Part shown: one piece after another, positions 1 to 10,745 of the stretch | Numbering within the stretch: position 1 is the stretch's first letter | Layout: every line of letters starts with the position of its first letter | NCBI RefSeq assembly: GCF_026213295.1 | Contig: NC_079415.1 | Span: forward strand, 30,377,313 to 30,441,312 | Reading direction: 5' to 3' | DNA: 64,000 nucleotides | DNA from: Gadus chalcogrammus | Taxonomy: Eukaryota > Chordata > Actinopteri > Gadiformes > Gadidae | Made by a program: the position numbers and the translations under genes | Notes under the pieces: generated by a model | Told to the model about the DNA's origin: nothing | The model's input: only the letters and a program-made list of their open reading frames with translations | Database searches by the model: none

Positions 1-363
1 GCGCGATTCCAAACTATTCTGAATATTTAACAATTTGAATGGAATTTCAAGGTGAAAAATTGAGGAAGGAGATAGGTCCCAACGTTTGCAGAGAATAATC
101 AAGAAAAAAATAATAAAACTTACGTAGAACAATAGTTGAGCGCTGCATGCAGCACTCACCTAATTAAGGCGAGGCAACTAGTGGCCCACCGAGTGCTGTT
201 TACATAGCGGATAGCACATTTGCACCGCCAGCACAGATCTTGACGGCTACGGCAATCATTGTAAAATATATATATTACATTAGGTCAAAATGGCAAGTGG
301 AGCCCAAACTCACCCTCTCACTAAACTAAAACCACCCACGTATTCTCGCTTCTAACAGGAAAT

Positions 364-594
364 GTGAAACCGGACTGGTCGTCATGTTGGTGTGCATTGT
401 TTAGCCTGGAATACATCATGGTGTCTCAGCATGAGTGCTTAAGCCGAATACAGTTTAGAGAGTGCCCCAAAGAAGCCATGAGGTTTAACAGGTGGATAAT
501 GAACAAGGCCTTTTGGAATACTGAATCCAGATGTAAACATGCCACTAGATGCCCTAAATATGTTGTAACGATATTGTGTCAATCTGTAGTGTAG
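364..594 (+). pseudogene. Short decayed reading frame, unknown
   Basis: A frame of about 76 codons that I do not recognise. It recurs in unit 2 (9845-10075) and unit 3 (about 17505-17710). In unit 3 it is interrupted by a TAG after the QH residues (near 17577), so it is not under strong coding constraint. It lies about 300 bp upstream of the Merlin-like remnant and could be part of the same old element, but no motif shows this. Confidence 0.25.
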
Positions 595-844
595 CCTATC
601 ATATTATTATTTCATTAGATCTTGTTATCATTATGATGGGGGAGAGTAAGCCTAATTTTAAGAAATGACATATTACTCCTGTGCTGCTCTTCCTTAAGAT
701 ACATTCTTGAGAAAACACATGAAATGTTGAGCCTTGATTCATTCCCTAATCTTTTATACTATAATTACAGCAACATTCTCTTTTTAATCAAGGTCGTCAT
801 TGGTGTTGTTGTTTCAGTACTTCATTGCACATTCATGACATAAC

Positions 845-1265
845 AATAATGATGACTGGTTAGGGGAATTTCAGTACAGAGGACGGGCAAGTCTCTGGAG
901 TTCCGGGTGTTTGGAATGTTGGGCATCAAGAAGGACAGGAAGATAGTGTCTCACCGCTCAGCCAGTCATCCCCTCCCCATCATAAATATGCACATTTGTC
1001 AAGGAAGCTCCAACATTTCAGATAGATGTATATCATACCGCCGTCTTCATGATGAAGGTTACACCCATTTAACTGTTAACCGTAGAGAATGTTTTGTTGA
1101 TCCAATTACAGGTGCACACACAAAACCCTGAGCGACTTTGGGGAATGTGCAAATCAACTATGTGGAGACTAGGAGGAAACCGTACACAATATATCCTGAA
1201 AGATCACTTAGATGTTATTGAGTCGACCACTGGGAATGCTTTTCCATGACATACGAAAAAAATAT
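845..1265 (+). pseudogene. Merlin/ISXO2-like transposase remnant (unit 1)
   Basis: The frame at 907-1131 reads VFGMLGIKKDRK, then ISDRCISYRRL, GYTHLTVN and FVDPITGAHT. Those last blocks are the hallmark of the DDE_Tnp_IS1595 (ISXO2-like) domain carried by eukaryotic Merlin DNA transposons. The D of ISDRC corresponds to a conserved acidic residue. The frame stops just after GAHT, but a neighbouring frame continues with LWGMCKSTMWRL and later IESTTGNAF, as in the intact family, so it is frameshifted. No 5' part, terminal repeats or target duplications were found. It is a dead fragment carried along with the TRIM duplication. Confidence 0.65.
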
Positions 1266-2210
1266 CCGGTCTGAAACAGATTTCGGTCTTATTTTTCTAT
1301 ATTTTTTTGTTTGCTGATTTATTGCATTGTAAGCACCTCTGTGCTGTAACTGGCATTGATACACAAGCCTATAGTTATGTAATGCTTGAAATTAAATAAT
1401 TGACCTGGGGACCTGGTTTTGTCTTCATACGTTGTTTTGGTTCAGTGCAGTAACCTGAATGCCATTTTAAGTCTTTTCTGTATGCCTTTAATGTTTGCAA
1501 TTCAAAACAAATTAACCTGTATTCTAACTACTAGTTGTATGCTGTAATGACTTACCTAAATGCGAAGAGATTGCAGCTTTAGAATAGTGAACATGTTTGT
1601 TAATAAGTGTCAAAGTGTTTGTGAGTTACACATGAACAAGACCCCACTTTAGAATAGGGAACATATTTTGATTTAATAAGACTGAATTAATAGTTAATAT
1701 GGATAATATTACCACTTGTAGGTTTGGGTTGTATTCCATATGTATAGACTATACAAATTCAGAGTAATAAAGACGGAATACCTGTTCTTGTGGTATTGCC
1801 CCTTTACAAGGCCCCAATGATGCCTTGGGTATTAGCATCGTTACTCATATCCAATAACGGCTTTATTTACAGTAATTAAACAATAATTAGGAGGTTATAT
1901 TGTTATCTAACTATTATTATTATTATTATATATATAATGTTTTTATGAGGACTGCAGAAAATACCAGCCTCGGGGGAAGTAAATTCAAGTCAAATGTTTT
2001 TATATAACTCTTAATCCCAGTTACAGTGGCATATCACCATTAAATCACCACAATGTCTCTGGTTAAAACAGCTTTTTATGTAAAAATGTAAATATGTAAA
2101 AACAAAATTTTTACATATTTGCACACACTTCATTGCATTTGGAGTAGCCTACAACATAAATTAATGTGGCCAAACCCAATCAGTGAATTGTGTGTCTGTG
2201 TGGGCGGAGC

Positions 2211-2286
2211 CAGGTGTTAGGGGAGGAGGCAGGTGTTAGGGGAGGAGTCAGGTGTTAGGGGAGGAGTCAGGTGTTAGGGGAGGAGA
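2211..2286 (+). promoter_or_regulatory. 19-bp promoter minisatellite, TRIM 1
   Basis: Four copies with starts at 2211, 2230, 2249 and 2268 (19-bp period), core CAGGTGTTAGGGGAGGAG. The array ends about 145 bp before the splice donor of the non-coding exon. Homologous arrays sit at the same place before the other three TRIM genes. Each copy has a GGGG run, so the strand is G-rich. A GAAACTGAAT sequence just downstream (about 2309) is one base from an interferon-response GAAANNGAAA core. No TATA box is evident. Confidence 0.5.
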
Positions 2287-2289
2287 GCA

Positions 2290-2428
2290 GAGGACGTCTT
2301 GATCAAGAAACTGAATCTAACATTCATAGGAACCAAAGCTACCCGAAGTGGAAGCAGTCCTCTCTTTCAGGAGGAAAATAAATCATTTTTTTTTAACAAA
2401 TAGTCGGAAAGACAGAAACCACAGCAAG
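2290..2428 (+). other. TRIM 1 non-coding first exon (5' UTR)
   Basis: Ends in CAGCAAG followed by GTGAGA, a good donor at 2429. The partner acceptor TGTGTCTAG ends at 2534, leaving a 106-bp intron and an ATG two bases into exon 2. The same arrangement occurs in all four copies (donors 2429, 11897, about 19559, 29635). The transcription start is not visible, so the left edge is approximate. Confidence 0.55.
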
Positions 2429-2536
2429 GTGAGAATAACAGCACAACTTCGAGGTAAGTTAACACCTTGCTACCCGTTATAGAATTTAACGTATTGAAAA
2501 TGCTTGATACATAAACCTTTTCATCTGTGTCTAGGA

Positions 2537-4168
2537 ATGGCCTCTGCTAAAACATCCTGTACTGAAGATAACCTTTTATGTTCCATCTGTCTGGATGTTT
2601 TCAGAAACCCAGTTTCTACACGATGTGGACACAACTTCTGCAGAACCTGTATTACAAAGTTCTGGGATAAAAAACAAAAGTACAATTGTCCTATTTGCAA
2701 CCATCTGTTCCAAACTAGACCTTATCTACAGGTCAATACCCTTTTATCAGAGATGGCCGCTCAGTGTAGAACATCCGTACGAGTAAAAGTGCAGCCATGT
2801 GTTGAACCAGCAGAAGTTCCATGTGATGTCTGTACTGGGACCCAGCTGAAGGCCGTGAAGTCCTGCCTAGTGTGTCTTATCTCTTACTGCCAAACCCACC
2901 TGGAGCCACATCAGAGAGTCGCAGGCCTGAAGAAACATCGGCTGGTCGAGCCTATGGACCGTCTGGAAGAAATAATGTGCAAGAAACACAATCAACTACT
3001 GGAGCTCTATTGCTTGATTGACCAGGTTTGTGTGTGTCAGATCTGCACAGAGGCAGACCACAGATTCCATCATGCTGTACCTCTAAAGGAGGAATATGAG
3101 GTGAAGCTGGCCCAGCTGGGGAAGATGGAGGCTGAAGTTCAGCAGATGATCCATGAGAGAAAACAAAAGATTAAGGAGATTAAAGACACAGTTAAATGCA
3201 GCAAAGCAGACGCAGAAAGAGAGATAGCGGGAAGTGTGCAGGTCCTCACTGCTCTGATGCGCCACATTGAAAAGTGCCAGGAGGATCTCAACCAAATGGT
3301 TAAAGAGAGACTGAAAGACACAGAGAAACAAGCTGAAGACCTCATCAAAGAGCTGGAGCAGGAAATAGAAGATCTGACCAATAGAAGCTCAGAAGTGAAG
3401 CAGCTCTCACATACTGAAGACCACCTCCACTTCCTCCAGACCTTCAGATCCCCGAAGAATCCTCCACCCACCAGGGACTGGACGACGGTGGAGGTCCGTC
3501 CTCCGTCATACGTAGGGACTTTGAGGAGATCCCTGGATCAGCTGGAGGAGACACTGAACATGGAGATGAAGAAGCTGCCTGATGGTGAACTGAAGAGTGT
3601 CCAGCAGTATGAAGTAGATGTGACTCTGGATCCTGATACAGCTCATCCCAGGCTCATCCTGTCTAAATATGGGAGACAAGTACGTGATGGAGGTGTAGGG
3701 CAGGAAGTCCCAGACAACCCTAAGAGATTTACAGAGTATATACATGTTCTCACAAGGCAGAGCTTCTCCTCAGGGAGATTTTACTTTGAGGTCCAGAGTA
3801 AAGACAAGACTGCATGGTATATAGGAGTGGCCAGAGAGTCCATCGACAGAAAAGACGAGAGCTTAATGACCCCTGAGACGGGTTACTGGTCTCTTTTCTT
3901 GGATGGATGGAAGAAGGGTTTGGTATTTACTGATTTCCCGCCTGTCCATCTCCCTCTGAAAGCTGAGCTCCAGAAGGTGGGGGTGTTTGTTGATTATGAT
4001 GAGGGTCTGGTCTCCTTTTACGATGTGGAAGCCAGGGTTCATATCTACTCTGCTACTGGATGCACCTTTAGTGACCCTCTCTATCCATTCCTCTGTCCAT
4101 GTAACTATGATTATGAAGGTACAAACTCTGCCCCCCTGATCATCTCACCTGTCAATCAAACAGACTAG
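2537..4168 (+). CDS. TRIM family E3 ubiquitin ligase-like protein, copy 1
   Basis: 543 residues in one coding exon. The start chosen is the ATG two bases after the acceptor at 2534; the frame is open further upstream only through the intron. RING: C15-x2-C18, C30, H32, C35-x2-C38, C51-x2-C54. Two zinc B-boxes follow (about 96-125 and 148-179), then a long Glu/Lys-rich coiled coil (about 190-300) and PRY-SPRY (about 355-543) with LDPDTAHPRLILS, GRFYFEVQ and VGVFVDYDEGLVSFYD. By family, the RING recruits an E2, the coiled coil dimerises and SPRY binds the target; fish members (finTRIM, TRIM25/TRIM16-like) are often antiviral. The exact orthologue is not determinable. No signal peptide or membrane segment is apparent, so cytosolic. 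An intronless RING-to-SPRY frame is unusual for the family. Confidence 0.92.
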   Translation: MASAKTSCTEDNLLCSICLDVFRNPVSTRCGHNFCRTCITKFWDKKQKYNCPICNHLFQTRPYLQVNTLLSEMAAQCRTSVRVKVQPCVEPAEVPCDVCTGTQLKAVKSCLVCLISYCQTHLEPHQRVAGLKKHRLVEPMDRLEEIMCKKHNQLLELYCLIDQVCVCQICTEADHRFHHAVPLKEEYEVKLAQLGKMEAEVQQMIHERKQKIKEIKDTVKCSKADAEREIAGSVQVLTALMRHIEKCQEDLNQMVKERLKDTEKQAEDLIKELEQEIEDLTNRSSEVKQLSHTEDHLHFLQTFRSPKNPPPTRDWTTVEVRPPSYVGTLRRSLDQLEETLNMEMKKLPDGELKSVQQYEVDVTLDPDTAHPRLILSKYGRQVRDGGVGQEVPDNPKRFTEYIHVLTRQSFSSGRFYFEVQSKDKTAWYIGVARESIDRKDESLMTPETGYWSLFLDGWKKGLVFTDFPPVHLPLKAELQKVGVFVDYDEGLVSFYDVEARVHIYSATGCTFSDPLYPFLCPCNYDYEGTNSAPLIISPVNQTD

Positions 4169-4600
4169 GACCTTTGTTTGATAATCAAGCAACCAAAACA
4201 ACTAATGATGTTTCTTGAATTAGAATCTATACTATGTGAGATCTGAGAGCTCTGCATTCATGTTGCACTGCTGGCATTTAACAACGAGAGATTCAGAAGG
4301 AAGTGAACCCTGAATATTATAAAATATAACCCATTGTAAATTATTAGATAACATTATATTCTTCATTGTCTGTTTTCTCCAGTTTTTTTAAGTTTTACTT
4401 CTATATATATTTTATATATTCTATATGAGTTTTACTTCTATGTATATATAATATAATATATATAATTGTTAATTGTTGCAGTTACGTAGAGCATGGTTTG
4501 AGGATTAATGTGTATATCATAATCATTTAAACATTACTAGCAGTTCATAAGTCTGAATCATGAATGACAAAGCAATCAAATGTAAAAACATTATGGTTTC

Positions 4601-4606
4601 AATAAA
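4601..4606 (+). terminator. Poly(A) signal, TRIM 1
   Basis: AATAAA about 430 bp after the stop codon, followed by an A-rich stretch. The same signal follows copies 2 (14019-14024) and 3 (21741-21746). The 3' UTR between stop and signal is AT-rich and otherwise featureless. Confidence 0.5.
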
Positions 4607-4699
4607 AATGGAAAAAAAGCTAAGGTGTCGAATTATTTTTAATGTCCACCATACATCAACCCAACATGGGTAACATGTGTCTCCTTGTTTGTGAGTACC

Positions 4700-4815
4700 A
4701 TGACTTTGTCTCTCTCCTCTCCTCTCCTCTCCTCTCCATCGTCTCCTCTTAGTTTCTCCTCTCTCCTTCCTCTCTCTTCTCTTCCTCCTCTCTCCTACCT
4801 CTGCTCTCCTTTTTA
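4700..4815 (+). repeat. Polypyrimidine tract (CTCCT-rich)
   Basis: Over 100 bp of almost pure C/T, with CTCCT repeats grading into CTTC variants. Recurs at 14123-14222 and 21846-21945, each time 100-250 bp beyond the TRIM poly(A) signal. Mirror-like homopurine/homopyrimidine DNA of this kind can form triplex structures. Confidence 0.8.
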
Positions 4816-5473
4816 GCTCATCCAGGATTGGTTTAAGTATTGTCTTGCATACACATTACATGTGTGTAAATACCCTCTTGACTTGTCTCTGCTAAAGTCT
4901 ACTACCTGTGCTCTGGCGCATACAAGCAGCAGTCCCAAAATTAGTGTTATGAGCGACACCCAGTGGCGGAAGCGGGTATCACCACAGAGGGGCGGAAAGT
5001 TATTTGTGGGCGCCTAATAATACTCTTTTGTAGTACATTTAATCAGACTATTTATGTTCCAATTAATAATGGGAATATTTATAGTCCAATTAATATGTCA
5101 CAATACTGTGAGAAATTGTCCTCTTTTTATTTTTTGCATTATATCGCATTATTAAGGTACGAATTACAGCCAGCTGCCACTCATTAGTTAATGACGTCCT
5201 TCATTACCTCATGTGGGCTTCTTTGAGCAGGTGCCGTTTAGAACGTGCAGTCAAGCGGTTGTTCGCCGGTAGAAGGCGGTGAATGTCTGCGGTTGTGTAG
5301 ACTTTTGGGTAAAGGGGTTGGCGCGTTGTGCTCATGGGTCAGATTGCCGTCTCTCTGTCTCTCACCTCAGGGTTCCCCGGCACTACCGAAGCAAACCTCA
5401 CGGCTTCACGTGGCGCTCCTCCCACACCGAGGGGAGAGGGAGGAGGAGAAGCTTTCTACCTTCTCTTGACGTG
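4816..5473. other. Intergenic, no gene seen (unit 1)
   Basis: Shared with units 2 and 3 at high identity. Contains the segment GAGCGACACCCAGTGGCGG (about 4950) and a GC-richer stretch (5230-5470). Short frames here are not conserved between copies. Confidence 0.6.
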
Positions 5474-6478
5474 CAGTGGTGTATAAAGTACTCAAAAGCC
5501 ATACTTAAGTAAAATTACAGATACCTTACTGGAAAATTACTTAAGTAAAAGTAAAAGTCACCTTTTAGAATAGTACTTAAGTAAAAGTATTAAAGTATCT
5601 GATCTTTACTGTACTTAAGTATCAAAAGTACTTTTCTGATATTAAATGTACTTAATACTTAAAGTAAAAGTACAAATAACTGCTGTTAATAAAAAAGCAA
5701 AGTGTCAGAATTTTGAGAATAATGGAGTTTATTTCAACTAACACAAACACAATAGGCAAAACTTCCACTGCATATTGCAGTCCATTTTGTCATGATCTGG
5801 ATGCTGTCGCGGAGTTACTCCAAAAAAAAATCACTGACACTGACAGATATCGTAGCCCGACCTATTATCCCGCAAGCGCTGGTACACGTTACTTAATATT
5901 GATTTTGGTGTCATCCAGGATCGCGGATTTCGGAAAAACTTAAGTCCCTGCCCAAAAAGGGTATTTAAATTAGCTTTGTAGCAAAAATGGCACATATACA
6001 GCGTATTGAAGTGTATAAGATAGTGTTGTAATACTGCGTGTACAAACCAGCCTGATACAAATAGTAGAATTTTGATAGCCCTTGCCCTCGTCCTAGCCAT
6101 GCATTTGTGTGTTGACAGTCGTAGGAGTTTTGATCGACGTAGCAACAGTAACTAAGCAAGGGGGCTTTGCGAACGTGCGCTGGGACAGCTGATTCGCCAA
6201 ACAGGCTCGCAGTCTGTGTTCTACCACAGTCCCCGACGTTATTCTCATATCTCTCATGATTCTTTTTTTTTTTTCTAAAGATGAGTTGATTTTGTAACGA
6301 GTAACGAAGGTTTCAAGGGAAATGTAGCGGAGTAAAAGTATCAGTTTTCTTCGCAAAATGTAGCGAAGTAAAAGTAAAAGTACAGAGAAATATAAGTAGT
6401 AAAGTAAAGTACAAATATCCAAAAAAACTACTTAAGTACAGTAACGAAGTATTTCTACTTCGCTACTATACAACACTG
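5474..6478. mobile_element. Non-autonomous hAT element, private to unit 1
   Basis: 1005 bp. Left end CAGTGGTGTATA, right end the inverse of CAGTGTTGTATA. Flanks are TTGACGTG (5466-5473) and TTGACTTG (6479-6486), an 8-bp target duplication with one change. Unit 3 has the uninterrupted site (CTTGACGTGTTGTTATTTTA near 22604), and unit 2 a near copy. Subterminal AAGTAAAAGTA repeats are present at both ends. No transposase frame was seen. The 8-bp duplication and CA-G ends fit the hAT superfamily. Confidence 0.85.
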
Positions 6479-7289
6479 TTGACTTGTTATGTTATTTTAA
6501 AGTGTGCGGTGACGCTGGTCGACTTCGGAGCTTCAAGAAGAACACGCGGCAAGAAAAAACAAAAAATGGACATAAGTGAAAGATTATAGGCAGGTAGGCA
6601 GGTAGATGAATAACATGAATGTGTTAAATCAATAGAACATGTATATGGTGTTGACTCTGGCTGGGGTGTCGGGGATAGCCGCAGCAGACAGAATGGGAGA
6701 AGTCTTCCGCTGTCGCTCTCCAAGGTGCTGAACTCCGGCTGAGATATGACGTCACAAGCTTTGGACAAGCCCCTAACCGCGTGGTTTTAGGGAATCACCC
6801 CCGGTATACATACTCCGTTTAAAAAGTGAGTAAGTAGGAATGTGAAACACTTTGCAGGAAGAACTACCTATACCGACCAAGATGAGATAAGAAAATCGAA
6901 GCATAGAATTGTAGAACGATTCTTTGTGCTATAAAAAAGCTCAATGGCATTAAAAAATAGGCTCGTTGTGTGAGGCTAGTCCGTCTGGTTCCTAAACAAT
7001 CTCTCACCTACAATTATAGAAGATCATGTTAGCCAAACTATACCTCACAACATGACCATTATCAGGCGTTTGTACCCAGAGCGTCCAGTGAGATGAAGGC
7101 CCAGGTCTGGGCTGCTCAGGGAGGACATTGGGGATCCTTCGGACGAGGAGTCTAAACAAACCAACCAAGCGGGTCCCCTGAGCCCCTCAACAGTCCTGGC
7201 TCATTGAGGGGCTGCAGGGCTGCCGGCTCCCCTGTGAACGCCCCTTCAGTTCAGCTTCAATAAGAGGAGGACAGGTGTGTTGCATCAGA

Positions 7290-7405
7290 GCCTAATCAGC
7301 AGGGGACCGGGTCACCCTATCAGCCAATCAGAGGTGGTGCCTGAACCAGCAGGGGACCAGGTCCACCTATCAGCTAATCAGAGGTGGTGCCTGAACCAGC
7401 AGGTG
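7290..7405 (+). repeat. 50-bp VNTR (unit 1)
   Basis: Two copies with a 50-bp period carrying CAGCCAATCAGAGG, an inverted-CCAAT-like block. The same array has about three copies in unit 2, two in unit 3 and one in the fourth block (about 27172-27235). Copy number therefore varies between otherwise similar units. Confidence 0.7.
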
Positions 7406-8084
7406 TTTCACCTAGAGAGGGAGTCAGCGAATAGAAATAATGCAAACCGATCTATAAATGGTGCACAAAAGATGTTGAATTATCGATTAAAAGTCCTGAA
7501 TTTATGAATGCAGATCCTTCAGTGAACTACGGGCCGTTCTGTGGTTTTCTGAAGGTGCGGCACCAACTGCCAAGCTCCACCAGGTACTAGCGATTCAAAT
7601 CACCCAAAGGATTCCTGGAATTGTTGAGTCAGCGTTTAACCAAACTCAAATATAAGTAGCATGTGCAGCGCAGCACACCGCCAGCAGACTTGGCCTTTCT
7701 TGCGAGCTCAAAGCGGAGAAAATAAAACGTTGGGAGGAGCGGCACCCAAGGGAAATCCACTCCTTGCTACCCATCTAACCCTTGTTTTAGTTAAATGTTG
7801 TGTCGTCTGAAGCGTTATAACGTCCACTAAGGGCTTAGGGTTTAGAGGGCGAGAGAGAGAGAGAGAGAGAGAGTATCTTGTGTATCTTTAACTTATCTGT
7901 GTATACAAGATACTGGAATTTTTGTAATTTTTATAATATCGCACATTTTAACTTTTTAAGTAATTTTATAGTATATCATTTGATATGTAAAGATATTTTA
8001 CGGTATTTAACGGTTCATACTTATTATTATTATAACATATACCCTACCTTTTTATTTTAATACACTGTTTATTTTATTGTTCAC

Positions 8085-8166
8085 CAGCTTTGGCAAATTT
8101 ATATTCCTCAGGCCAATAAAGCTTTTTTGAATTTAATTTAATTGAGAGAGAGAGAGAGAGAGAGAG
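8085..8166 (+). mobile_element. LINE-like 3' tail with (GA)n
   Basis: GGCCAATAAAGC, then TTTTTTGAATTTAATTTAATT, then (GA)n of about 20 bp. This resembles 3' tails of fish non-LTR retrotransposons that end in short repeats. Only the tail is visible; no reverse transcriptase frame is nearby. Confidence 0.4.
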
Positions 8167-8935
8167 ACTGACTTTGGTTTCATGCTGAGTTGTTGGTATG
8201 GTGACCCCTGTTTGTGTGTGTGCGTGTCCTGTGTTCGTGTAAATAAAAGGGAAATAAAGAACCTTATATGATGAAATCATAGCCACCAAACACAAAAAGT
8301 TTGTCCTTGTTTTTTGTTGCTTGTTTGATGAAAGGTGATGTAGTGGTTTACATAGTAGTGTTGTGGATTGATCCTGGTCCAAATCTCAGTTTAAATGCCT
8401 AACATTTTAATAACGTATGTAAACATGCCCTCAAATGACCCTCTACTAAACCCATGCTACTGCACGCTTTAACTGATACTGGCAGTTTCGGGTTATCAGG
8501 CAACGTCAATCAAATGTTCTGGCACCATCCCAGAGACGGTGAAAACCTGATCTGCATTCAAGCCCTGCCCCTCAATGGAGGGCTACTGTCTACCAGACGT
8601 CAGCCAGAATGCATTTTCTTTATTCTGTTAGTGGGTTGGGACCAGCTCCAACAGAATGTTTGGTTTTCCTTCACAACTTGACTGCAAGTTACTTTATTAC
8701 TGCAACCCTATTGTCTAAAATAGGATTCTTATTCTCTCCTTTTTTTTTTTTTTTACATAACTATAGGCTTGTGCATCATTGCCAGTTACAACACAGAGGT
8801 GCTTGCAATGCATTAAGATAGCAGGCGGCTAGTAAACATAGACTGGTGGATAGTCATGTCGATCACTGGATTGTCATAGTTGGAATTCCGCATTTTTTGA
8901 ACGAGGATAGATAGCAGTGGTGTGGTGAATTATGT

Positions 8936-9060
8936 TATTGTGTGTGAGAGTGTGTTAGAGTGTTTGTGTGCGTGTGCGTGTGCGTGTGTGTGTGTGTGTG
9001 TGCGTGTGTGCGTGTGTGTGTGTGCGTGTGTGTGTGCACGTGTGTGGTTGTGGGTGTGTG
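8936..9060 (+). repeat. (GT)n-rich microsatellite
   Basis: Interrupted GT/GC repeat of about 120 bp, private to the tail of unit 1. Cys/Val-rich and His/Thr-rich frames across it are artefacts. Confidence 0.9.
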
Positions 9061-9111
9061 TGCCTTTAAGAGAATAGCGAGCCGGTGTGTGATTAAAAGT
9101 AGCACAATAGA

Positions 9112-9212
9112 GCGGGAAAAACACCCAATCTGGCAACACTGCCTGAACCTCCTCCAAAAGCAGCCAAAACCAGTGGGAAAAAACACCCAATCTGGAAACA
9201 CTGCTGAACGTC
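9112..9212 (+). repeat. Short direct repeat, about 61-bp period
   Basis: GGGAAAAACACCCAATCTGG (9114) returns slightly changed at 9175, each followed by AACACTG. A simple two-copy duplication of unknown role. Confidence 0.6.
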
Positions 9213-10324
9213 CTCAAGCTCTAGAGTCAACGTAAATACATGAGACCAACTGAAAATGAAGCCGGTATGAAATTAAAACTAAAAAGTTTAAATTATATCG
9301 AAATTCCGTTAGGTTATTATTGAAGATTCAAGTATGTACATTTGTTTAATGGTTGAATGAAAATTAAACAGTTGCAGTACCAGAGGCCTCCCATTGACTC
9401 CAATGTTAAAGAAAGATAATATTTTATGCATCTTAAATACACTTAAAAAGTGTCGAATATTAAAAAAATCTGAAATGAAGCGCGCGATTCCAAACTATTC
9501 TGAATATTTAACAATTTGAATGGAATTTCAAGGTGAAAAATTGAGGAAGGAGATAGGTCCCAAAGTTTGCAGAGAATAATCAAGAAAAAAATAATAAAAC
9601 TTACGTAGAACAATAGTTGAGCGCTGCATGCAGCACTCACCTAATTAAGGCGAGGCAACTAGTGGCCCACCGAGTGCTGTTTACATAGCGGATAGCACAT
9701 TTGCACCGCTAGCACAGATCTTGACGGCTACGGCAATCATTGTAAAATATATATATTACATTAGGTCAAAATGGCAAGTGGAGCCCGAACTCACCCTCTC
9801 ACTAAACTAAAACCACCCACGTATTCTTGCTTCTAACAGGAAATGTGAAACCGGACTGGTCGTCATGTTGGTGTGCATTGTTTAGCCTGGAATACATCAT
9901 GGTGTCTCAGCATGAGTGCTTAAGCCGAATACAGTTTAGAGAGTGCCCCAAAGAAGCCATGAGGTTTAACAGGTGGTTAATGAACAAGGCCTTTTGGAAC
10001 ACTGAATCCAGATGTAAACATGCCACTAGATGCCCTAAATATGTTGTAAAGACATTGTGTCAATCTGTAGTGTAGCCTATCATATTATTATTTCATTAGA
10101 TCTAGTTATCATTATGATGGGGGAGAGTAAGGCTCATTTTAAGAAATGACACATTTTTCCTGTGCTGCTCTTCCTTAAGATACATTCTTGAGAAAACACT
10201 TGATATGTTGAGCCTTGATTCATTCCCTGATCTTTTATACTATGATTACAGCAACATTCTCTTTTTTATTGAGGTCGTCATTGGTGTTGTTGTTTCAGTA
10301 CTTCATTACACATTCATGACATAA

Positions 10325-10745
10325 CAATAATGATGACTGGTTAGGGGAATTTCAGTACAGAGGACGGGCAAGTCTCTGGAGTTCCGGGTGTTTGGAATGT
10401 TGGGCATCAAGAAGGACAGGAAGATAGTGTCTCACCGCTCAGCCAGTCATCCCCTCCCCATCATAAATATGCACATTTGTCAAGGAAGCTCCAACATTTC
10501 AGATAGATGTATATCATACCGCCGTCTTCATGATGAAGGCTACACTCATGACTCATCTTACTGTTAACCGTAGAGAATGTTTTGTTGATCCAATTACAGG
10601 TGCACACACAAAACCCTGAGCGACTTTGGGGAATGTGCAAATCAACTTTGTGGAGACTAAGGGGAAACCGTACACAATATATCCTGAAAGATCACTTAGA
10701 TGTTATTGAGTGGACCACTGGGAATGCTTTTCCATGACATATGAT
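10325..10745 (+). pseudogene. Merlin/ISXO2-like transposase remnant (unit 2)
   Basis: Same remnant as at 845-1265. Here the stretch before LTVN carries eight more bases than in unit 1 (GACTCAT inserted), which breaks the frame between GYTH and LTVN. Dead in this copy too. Confidence 0.6.

Larger units (their letters stand above)
1..9480. repeat. TRIM array, duplication unit 1
   Basis: First tandem unit, entered from its left edge. The first bases of the window recur at 9482 and, from about base 67 on, at 17213. Contents in order: a short decayed reading frame, a Merlin-like transposase remnant, AT-rich spacer with nothing recognisable (about 1266-2200), promoter minisatellite, TRIM gene, pyrimidine tract, an hAT element private to this unit, and a shared downstream block (6487-8930) with a 50-bp VNTR and (GA)n. 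The last part (about 8930-9480) holds GT repeats and a short duplicated segment and is not seen in units 2 or 3. Confidence 0.9.

Noticed and set aside
3083..3471. Minus-strand frames inside the TRIM coding exons (repeated in all copies)
   Set aside because: Conserved only because the sense strand is; no motifs or splice context of their own.
5713..6422. Several 75-110-codon frames within the unit 1 hAT element
   Set aside because: No transposase motifs (no hAT C-terminal or BED pattern); overlapping on both strands of a non-autonomous element.
8930..9235. Cys/Val- and His/Thr-repeat frames at (GT)n and (CA)n tracts (also 51743-51982 and 62687-63069)
   Set aside because: Microsatellite artefacts.
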